Assembly (NCBI GenBank): GCA_011380105.1
Contig: DRZW01000066.1
Location: 1 to 11,794 of the forward strand
Source: Halothiobacillaceae bacterium
GTDB taxonomy: Bacteria > Pseudomonadota > Gammaproteobacteria > Halothiobacillales > Halothiobacillaceae
Length of the DNA stretch: 11,794 nucleotides
Direction: 5' to 3'
Position 1 is the first letter of the stretch. Each line of letters opens with the position of its first letter. Of the stretch, positions 7,217-11,794 are shown in pieces. The position numbers were made by a program, and so were the translations under genes. The notes under the pieces are model-generated. The model saw nothing but the letters and a program-made list of their open reading frames with translations, was not told the origin of the DNA and made no database searches.

Positions 7217-8218
7217 ATGAATCAATCCTGGCGGCCAGGTGCCAGCCTAGCAACACTGCGAAAACGCGCCCGAATAAATCAATTATTGCGTACCGTCAGT
7301 GAGCAGCGTGGCTGGCTGGAAATTGACCCGCCGGTAATCATTGATGCCGATGCCTTTGAATCCGGAATTGAGCTTATCCACACCTATGATGCGCTCAATG
7401 CTTGCGCAAACAGCCTACACAGCTCACCCGAACTGGCCTTAAAGCGGGTATTGGCCGCATACCCTCAGTTGCCTGGTGTATACAGTCTCGGGCCGGTATT
7501 TCGCGCCGGGGAATCCGGGCGGCTTCACAATCCGCAATTCACTCTGTTCGAGTTCTACCAAACTCAGGTTGATTTATCCCAGATCATTGAAACCACGCTG
7601 GACTTAATTTTAACTGTTACATCCGACCAAAAAGCGAAGACCCCACCGATTGTACGTTGGGATTATGCCGAATTATTAGCTGAATACTGCCAACTTAGCG
7701 CCGATCAGGTCTATCACGCCCCGGCTACGGAATTAGCCAAGACTGGCAAACGACTGGGGATTAACGTTTCCGCCGACATCGCATTAAACCGTGATGATTG
7801 GTTGAATTTGCTGCTAACCCATATTGTCGAACCAACCTTTCCCGGCGAGCAGCTCACACTCATCACCGGGTTTCCGGAAAGCCAAGCGGCTATGGCAAAA
7901 ACCCAATACGACAGCATTGCCGGTATGCGCATAGAGCGCGCATGTCGTTTTGAGCTTTATGGCGGGCAAATGGAGCTAGCCAATGGTTATCAGGAATTAA
8001 CCTGCCCAAAGCGGCAACGCGCCCGGTTATCAGCCACGCAAAAACCCCCGAGCACCCACAAAACCAGCAATCAAAGCTTAAACCGCTTTATGAGCGCCTT
8101 GGAGCATGGCCTACCAGAGAGCTGCGGGGTGGCCCTTGGTGTGGAACGCTTATTGTTGTGGTTAAGCGGCAACCAACATATTGATGCAGTGATGGCCTTT
8201 TCTCATAACCGCCGATAA
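7217..8218 (+). CDS. epmA: EF-P--(R)-beta-lysine ligase EpmA (GenX/PoxA)
   Basis: EpmA is a truncated class II lysyl-tRNA synthetase paralogue. It lacks the anticodon-binding domain, activates (R)-beta-lysine with ATP and transfers it to Lys34 of EF-P instead of to tRNA. The 333-residue product matches the family (E. coli about 325). It begins with the typical SWRPGASL, has motif 2 as FRAGESGRLHNPQFTLFEFY at 95-114 with Arg96 and Glu99, and has motif 3 as GVALGVER at 304-311. The alanine in GVALG (glycine in true LysRS) is the family's substrate-discriminating position. ELANGYQEL, the family's substrate-pocket segment, is present. The frame is open from a GTG at 7163, but homology begins at ATG 7217, which I use; the ribosome-binding site is weak (GAAAG at 7202-7206). 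Confidence 0.96.
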   Translation: MNQSWRPGASLATLRKRARINQLLRTVSEQRGWLEIDPPVIIDADAFESGIELIHTYDALNACANSLHSSPELALKRVLAAYPQLPGVYSLGPVFRAGESGRLHNPQFTLFEFYQTQVDLSQIIETTLDLILTVTSDQKAKTPPIVRWDYAELLAEYCQLSADQVYHAPATELAKTGKRLGINVSADIALNRDDWLNLLLTHIVEPTFPGEQLTLITGFPESQAAMAKTQYDSIAGMRIERACRFELYGGQMELANGYQELTCPKRQRARLSATQKPPSTHKTSNQSLNRFMSALEHGLPESCGVALGVERLLLWLSGNQHIDAVMAFSHNRR

Positions 8219-8275
8219 AACCACAAATGCTTGAATAAAGCCCTACATGAAGGCACCTCAAACCTATTGCATAGT

Positions 8276-8302
8276 CCGATAGCCGCGTTGCGTGCGGATC
8301 GG
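8276..8302. repeat. Inverted repeat (hairpin) 1 of the convergent region
   Basis: CCGAT-AG-CCGC, a 7-base loop, then GCGG-ATCGG: nine pairs with a 2-base bulge on the left arm. An alternative 6-bp pairing (TCGGCG 8299-8304 with CGCCGA 8324-8329) would compete with it. Confidence 0.5.
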
Positions 8303-8342
8303 CGCATCCATGCCCTTTGCAAACGCCGACTTCATCTGCGGC

Positions 8343-8368
8343 TGGAATGGGGCTTCTCGGTCATTCCA
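8343..8368. repeat. Inverted repeat (hairpin) 2 of the convergent region
   Basis: TGGAATG (8343-8349) pairs perfectly with CATTCCA (8362-8368) around a 12-base loop; one more G-T pair can close the inner end. Confidence 0.5.
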
Positions 8369-8381
8369 TCAATGGCTCCTA

Positions 8382-8404
8382 CCGATTCGCCTAGAGCGAA
8401 TTGG
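8382..8404. repeat. Inverted repeat (hairpin) 3 of the convergent region
   Basis: CCGATTCGC pairs with GCGAATTGG around the loop CTAGA: nine pairs including one G-T wobble in the plus-strand RNA. It is the strongest stem in this gap. No T-run follows on either strand. Confidence 0.55.
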
Positions 8405-8430
8405 GAAGCGCTAAGCGGGATGTAAAACGT

Positions 8431-8450
8431 GCAGACCATAAATGGCCTGC
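8431..8450. repeat. 20-bp near-palindrome in the convergent region
   Basis: The arms GCAGACCAT(A) and (A)ATGGCCTGC match at 8 of 10 positions, with one internal mismatch and a non-pairing AA centre. The missing loop makes it look more like a protein-binding palindrome than an RNA hairpin. Confidence 0.4.
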
Positions 8451-8542
8451 ATCCTGATATCTTCATGATAACTCTCGTCGCTCACCGTGCGCGGATTTGC
8501 ACTCGAACTTAGTCACGATGCTTTCCGAGGCGCCCTGCCAGT

Positions 8543-10699
8543 CTAACCAGGTAAATCTGCCTGATTATGCCGCAACAACGAGCGCCAATAGCGGTTGGCA
8601 TCGGAGAGTATATGCGTCGCCGCACCCACCAACTCTCGCGACTCTTGGGTGCGCATCCACCGCGTTTGGGGTAAAGCATAGTCATTCTGTACTTGCTTAT
8701 GCAATGCAAACGCATCGCGCAGTGTTGTTAGTTGCTGCCAGACCTGACCGGACATGGCCGACACACGAACCACCTCGTTCTGAGCCAGAATGCCATGAAT
8801 AGCCGCACCCCAGGCTGGGAAAAATGCGGTGAACACCAAACTCCAAGGCAGATGCATAAAAAAGTGCAGCGTCACCACCACAAAGGTTAGGAAAAACAGG
8901 ACAAATGCCAGCCGATGCAAATAGTGATGATCACGCTGTAAAGTTTGAAAACTATTGCGATAATAGCTGGCATGCTCGCTCAATACTTCCTGAACATACT
9001 CTAGTATGGGTTTGTTGTGCCGGCTCATTTCATAAAGCACCGGATCTTTGCGATCCTGAGGGATTCCTTCGGCAATTAGTATACGCTGGATAACCCACAG
9101 CTCAGCACTTTCCAGCTCACTGACACGGTCATCATTTTCACTGCGCGGCCGCCAATAAGGGGTGGCATAGGCTTCTGGAATTACCATTAACGGGTAGCCT
9201 AGGCGCAGATAACGCAGTTGCTCGGCGATAAAACGAAAGCGAATCCAATGGCCGTGATGATCTTTAAAGCGTGACTTTAATACGCGGCGGACAATAAAAT
9301 TCAGCAGCACAAACTCCCAGAAAATCCAGAAGTAAGGGGTTTGATCCGGCTGGGAAGGCCAGAAGTTTAACGCACCGGCGACCGCGCAAAATACCGCTAA
9401 GGCGGCTGCGTAGTAAATCATCCAAGTATCATCGCGGTGGCGTTCGGCATAAACACGGGCCTGTTCGTCCGACCAATTAAACATCTGCTCAAATTGCGGT
9501 TCTTTAATCGGATGGCGCTTGCGGGTTTCCGAGCTGGGACGAATTGCATCATAGCGATTATGCCCTACCCTCGGGGTTATGGCGTGGATCGCGGCTTTAG
9601 GATCTAGCCGGGCCAGACCGGAAAAAAAGCCGTGCATGCGATGCACCACCCAATGGCGGCGTAACTCCCCGGTAACATCGGTTTGCAGTAACTCGATTAT
9701 CCGCAACGGCTGGCTGCGAGTAGGCGGATTGAGCATCATCCGTAACCAAAGCCAGCTACCGGAAACCCAACGAAAAAGCCCAACCGGGCGCGCCCGCGTT
9801 TTCGCCAATCCAAGTTTGCTGGCGAGCCACATTAGCCACAGCAATATAAACCGGCTAACAGAAACCTGCTGGCCGATACGCGAAAATAAGCGATTTTCTG
9901 CATTATTCGCATCCGTTGCCGCCTCAAAGGGACATAAAATCCGATCTATCCAATCATCAATCCGAGGATCATCGAGCCCGATATCGTCAAATAAACTCAA
10001 CAATGCCGCCGGGGTAGCCCCCATAACCTTGATACCAGTCAGTGCTGCATCGGTGAGCCTATCGGGGTTGAGTAGCTTAATCTGCGGATGGTCAAAATGC
10101 GGATCAAGATGCAGCAAGATCACACATTGGCGGCGTTTTATCGCATCGCGCACCATCAGACCCGCCCCGCTTTCGATGCCGTACGGCTCTTGGCCATCCC
10201 AGACGGCAACCAACACATCGGAAAAAGTCAGGGCCAAGTCATCACGCAGTGAATAGGTGTCTTGGGTTAGTTTTTTCTGCCCAATCGGCGGCTGCATCCC
10301 CATCGCCACCGCCCGATTAGCATGGGCTACGGCTTTATTGCCACAGGGGCTGTCGTGCTCTTCACCAGGAATGAGTAAATGGCGCGCAATATTCAGCTGC
10401 TCGGCGACTTTTCGGGCAATTAAATCAGTGCCACATGCAACGCCGGTTATCAGTCGTAAACGCGGTGATTGCGCCAGATAAACCGCTTCGGTTCGTTGGA
10501 AGGTTTCATCGGCAGCGCGATATAACCGCGATAAGGTCTCGGTTAGGCACTGCTGTAAATGCCGCTCACGCAGATCGGCTTCACCATGTTGATACCAGTT
10601 TCGATGCAAACGCTGGTCACGGTGGCCACCCACCAGCACACTGAATGCCGGCGTGATGCGAACCTTGAACGGGTCGTTGGGCGCTTGGGTTTTTTCCAT
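8543..10699 (-). CDS. SLOG-domain sensor fused to four-helix SLATT-like membrane region; predicted conflict/defence protein
   Basis: A 718-residue protein. Residues about 18-235 look like a SLOG (LOG-Smf/DprA-type Rossmannoid) domain: LVGGHRD at 22-28, ITGVACGTDLIA at 84-95, SDVLVAVWDGQEPYG at 160-174 and ESGAG at 176-180, the usual order of glycine-rich ligand loops. Residues about 240-425 are unassigned, with a short hydrophobic patch at 284-296. Membrane helices follow at about 427-447 and 457-474, then a charged helix with IRFRFIAEQLRYLRLGY, then helices at about 596-616 and 618-638 followed by LAQNEVVRVSAMSGQVWQQL. Each helix pair plus trailing charged helix resembles a SLATT unit. SLOG and SLATT proteins were predicted computationally as nucleotide sensors and membrane effectors in conflict systems; the role here is inferred. 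ATG 10699 is used because a TTG at 10723 adds nothing conserved. The Shine-Dalgarno is poor. No nucleotidyltransferase partner is in the window. Confidence 0.78.
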   Translation of the reverse strand: MEKTQAPNDPFKVRITPAFSVLVGGHRDQRLHRNWYQHGEADLRERHLQQCLTETLSRLYRAADETFQRTEAVYLAQSPRLRLITGVACGTDLIARKVAEQLNIARHLLIPGEEHDSPCGNKAVAHANRAVAMGMQPPIGQKKLTQDTYSLRDDLALTFSDVLVAVWDGQEPYGIESGAGLMVRDAIKRRQCVILLHLDPHFDHPQIKLLNPDRLTDAALTGIKVMGATPAALLSLFDDIGLDDPRIDDWIDRILCPFEAATDANNAENRLFSRIGQQVSVSRFILLWLMWLASKLGLAKTRARPVGLFRWVSGSWLWLRMMLNPPTRSQPLRIIELLQTDVTGELRRHWVVHRMHGFFSGLARLDPKAAIHAITPRVGHNRYDAIRPSSETRKRHPIKEPQFEQMFNWSDEQARVYAERHRDDTWMIYYAAALAVFCAVAGALNFWPSQPDQTPYFWIFWEFVLLNFIVRRVLKSRFKDHHGHWIRFRFIAEQLRYLRLGYPLMVIPEAYATPYWRPRSENDDRVSELESAELWVIQRILIAEGIPQDRKDPVLYEMSRHNKPILEYVQEVLSEHASYYRNSFQTLQRDHHYLHRLAFVLFFLTFVVVTLHFFMHLPWSLVFTAFFPAWGAAIHGILAQNEVVRVSAMSGQVWQQLTTLRDAFALHKQVQNDYALPQTRWMRTQESRELVGAATHILSDANRYWRSLLRHNQADLPG

Positions 10700-10729
10700 C
10701 CTGATTAAACCGGGATACTGCAAATGTAG

Positions 10730-10761
10730 GACAATGCCTGAAATGCACTGCTGGCATTGTC
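10730..10761. repeat. Perfect 9-bp inverted repeat upstream of the SLOG/SLATT gene
   Basis: GACAATGCC (10730-10738) and GGCATTGTC (10753-10761) are perfect reverse complements separated by 14 bases; the flanking G10729/T10762 could extend it by a wobble. It fills much of the 81-base gap between the substrate-binding-like gene and the SLOG/SLATT start, 31 bases before the ATG. No T-run follows on either strand, so it is not an intrinsic terminator. It could be an operator or an mRNA hairpin. Confidence 0.6.
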
Positions 10762-10780
10762 TGCGGCGATTTAAACCAGT

Positions 10781-11659
10781 TTATTCCCGGTATAAATCAG
10801 CAAATTGACCGCGGGTTACCTGCGCCAAGCCAAGGTCAGATAGCTGCTCGTACATCGGCAGCCAGCGGCTCTCGTCACGCACAACCGGACTGATAAATCG
10901 GGTACAGGTATCATTGATAATGGCGTCGGTGAGCGCATCCGGCTCGGATTTAGTGTGTTTATACCAAAGTTCGCGTGCCTGCTGCGGGTTTTGGAGCGCA
11001 AAACGGGTCGCTTGACTGAGCACTGCAATAAAATTGGCAACCAGTGCCGGGTGCTCGGCGAAAAACTCGGCCCCGGTGAACAGTTCCAGCGCAGAGAAAT
11101 TCGCCATATCAACCATCGAGGTGTCTAAAAACAGCGTCTCCAAACCTAAATGCGCCGCCTCAATGCCTTCAAAATTATAAAAGCACAGCCAAGCGGCATC
11201 GAAGCCAGATTGCAGGTTGGTTAAATGCTCAAAACCGGCTGAATGCACCTCGACGGGCTTTGGGTTAGATGGCCAGTCTTGTTGCGCGATGTAGCGTTCG
11301 ATGATTTCTGCAGCCAGCTCATCGGTAATCTCACCACTGACCGGTGAGGCCATTTTTAGGGTTTGTCCTTGTTTGAGTTTCTCCAGCCCCTCGGGGGTAA
11401 GCATTATGCCGCCACGGGTTTCAAAGAAAGTCCCCAGCGCTTTAAGTCCGGGGCGATACTCATCAACCATGTGCAAAGGCTCATTACAGGCGAACGCCAT
11501 TTCACCGGAAACCACACCAGCCAATCCATCGTAATGATCTTCTGGCGCATTTAGAAAAACATCCATGCCTCTTTCGGCAAACCAGCCTTGCTCTATCCCG
11601 ATAATAAAAGGTAAGTGGTCGGGGTTTAAAAACCACTCTAAAGCAACATCAATCCGCAT
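10781..11659 (-). CDS. NMT1/THI5-like substrate-binding-fold protein without signal peptide
   Basis: A 292-residue periplasmic-binding-protein fold of the NMT1/THI5 (SsuA/ThiY) type. The first strand and loop, VALEWFLNPDHLPFIIGIEQ at 5-24, followed by GWFAERGMDV at 25-34, are the family hallmark. ACNEPLH at 57-63 and WLCFYNFEGIEA at 157-168 line the expected ligand cleft. Such proteins bind small thiamine-precursor-like or other heterocyclic ligands for ABC uptake; the yeast Thi5 enzyme of the same fold makes HMP-P. Here homology begins at the ATG and an in-frame TGA lies upstream at 11674-11672, so there is no signal peptide and the protein should stay in the cytosol. By eye, the PLP lysine of Thi5 is replaced by Asn59 while a nearby His63 remains, and the CCCFC motif is absent, so a Thi5 reaction is unlikely. 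GAGAG lies 9 bases before the ATG. Ligand unknown. Confidence 0.8.
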   Translation of the reverse strand: MRIDVALEWFLNPDHLPFIIGIEQGWFAERGMDVFLNAPEDHYDGLAGVVSGEMAFACNEPLHMVDEYRPGLKALGTFFETRGGIMLTPEGLEKLKQGQTLKMASPVSGEITDELAAEIIERYIAQQDWPSNPKPVEVHSAGFEHLTNLQSGFDAAWLCFYNFEGIEAAHLGLETLFLDTSMVDMANFSALELFTGAEFFAEHPALVANFIAVLSQATRFALQNPQQARELWYKHTKSEPDALTDAIINDTCTRFISPVVRDESRWLPMYEQLSDLGLAQVTRGQFADLYRE

Positions 11660-11695
11660 CAGGTTACACTCTCATAAGCTCATACCAATTAAAAC

Positions 11696-11714
11696 AGCAG
11701 AAAGTCACTCTGCT
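11696..11714. repeat. Short hairpin in the leader of the THI5-like gene
   Basis: AGCAGA (11696-11701) pairs perfectly with TCTGCT (11709-11714) around a 7-base loop, 37 bases upstream of the minus-strand start codon. It is short and may be chance. Confidence 0.3.
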
Positions 11715-11737
11715 ACACGCCGCACTACCCAGCTCGG

Positions 11738-11774
11738 CGGTTTGTTCCGATAGCGTTTTGCTATCAGCAAACCG
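11738..11774. repeat. Two-tier hairpin upstream of the THI5-like gene
   Basis: CGGTTTG (11738-11744) pairs with CAAACCG (11768-11774). Nested inside, GATAGC (11749-11754) pairs with GCTATC (11760-11765) around a 5-base loop. Both stems are perfect and are joined by a 4x2 internal loop. No T-run follows on either strand. It could be a leader structure for the minus-strand gene or the structured 3' end of a gene beyond the window. Confidence 0.5.
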
Positions 11775-11794
11775 GGTTTCAATCAGGGAAATAC

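Larger units (their letters stand above)
8219..8542. other. Convergent intergenic region, no gene, rich in inverted repeats
   Basis: This 324-base stretch lies between the 3' ends of epmA (plus) and the SLOG/SLATT gene (minus). Short open frames exist, but none has a good start or recognisable product. It holds at least four short hairpins between 8276 and 8450, listed separately. No stem is followed by a T-run in either direction, so neither gene has a classical intrinsic terminator here. It could be a dispersed intergenic repeat cluster or structured 3' UTR. Confidence 0.6.
11660..11794. other. Upstream region of the THI5-like gene
   Basis: No gene is supported in these 135 bases. Besides the two hairpins, an 11-base palindrome with arms AAACC/GGTTT sits at 11769-11779. 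No convincing promoter pair was found. Confidence 0.3.

Noticed and set aside
8231..8425. 64-codon plus-strand open frame after epmA
   Set aside because: It has a TTG start, no ribosome-binding site, no recognisable sequence, and runs through the hairpin cluster.
9579..10256. 225-codon plus-strand open frame antisense to the SLOG/SLATT gene
   Set aside because: Its Arg/Ser-rich composition is typical of a shadow frame; the minus-strand frame carries conserved motifs and membrane helices.
11630..11674. TPP-riboswitch-like string (TGAGAG...ACCTGATG...GG) at the start of the THI5-like gene
   Set aside because: The 5' GGGGTGCC part is absent, the spacing between the TGAGA and ACCTGAT parts is too short, and the string runs into the coding sequence. 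It is tempting because of the gene family but not supported.

Overview
The window looks like chromosomal DNA of a gammaproteobacterium with type IV pili. It has near-balanced base composition and closely packed genes. A FimX-type c-di-GMP receptor and the complete EpmB/EF-P/EpmA set are both typical of Gammaproteobacteria. I cannot place it at genus level. There is no rRNA, tRNA, transposase, integrase or CRISPR array. I call nine genes: eight complete and one (midA-like) running off the left edge.

Left block (about 1-5335), all on the minus strand and read right to left: a PilZ-like regulator, fimX, folB and a MidA-family methyltransferase. They are separated by -8, 26 and 5 bases, so they probably form one operon. 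It joins a c-di-GMP/type IV pilus module (PilZ-like protein plus a catalytically degenerate FimX) to folate biosynthesis and a protein methyltransferase. fimX and folB appear to start at GTG and TTG. The ribosome-binding sites place fimX six bases inside its longest reading frame.

Central block (about 5506-8218): epmB on the minus strand diverges from efp and epmA on the plus strand. These make elongation factor P, the enzyme that converts lysine to beta-lysine, and the ligase that attaches it to Lys34. The two sides appear to share overlapping promoters, with one AT-rich element serving as the -10 box on both strands. epmB may be read from a leaderless mRNA.

Right block (about 8219-11794): a convergent intergenic stretch of 324 bases is dense in inverted repeats. 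A 718-residue minus-strand protein follows. It has an N-terminal SLOG-type nucleotide/ligand-sensor fold and a C-terminal half with four membrane helices arranged like two SLATT units. This is the accessory, probably conflict-related gene of the window and its most interesting item. Upstream on the same strand is an NMT1/THI5-like substrate-binding-fold protein without a signal peptide. Perfect-arm inverted repeats lie on both sides of that gene.
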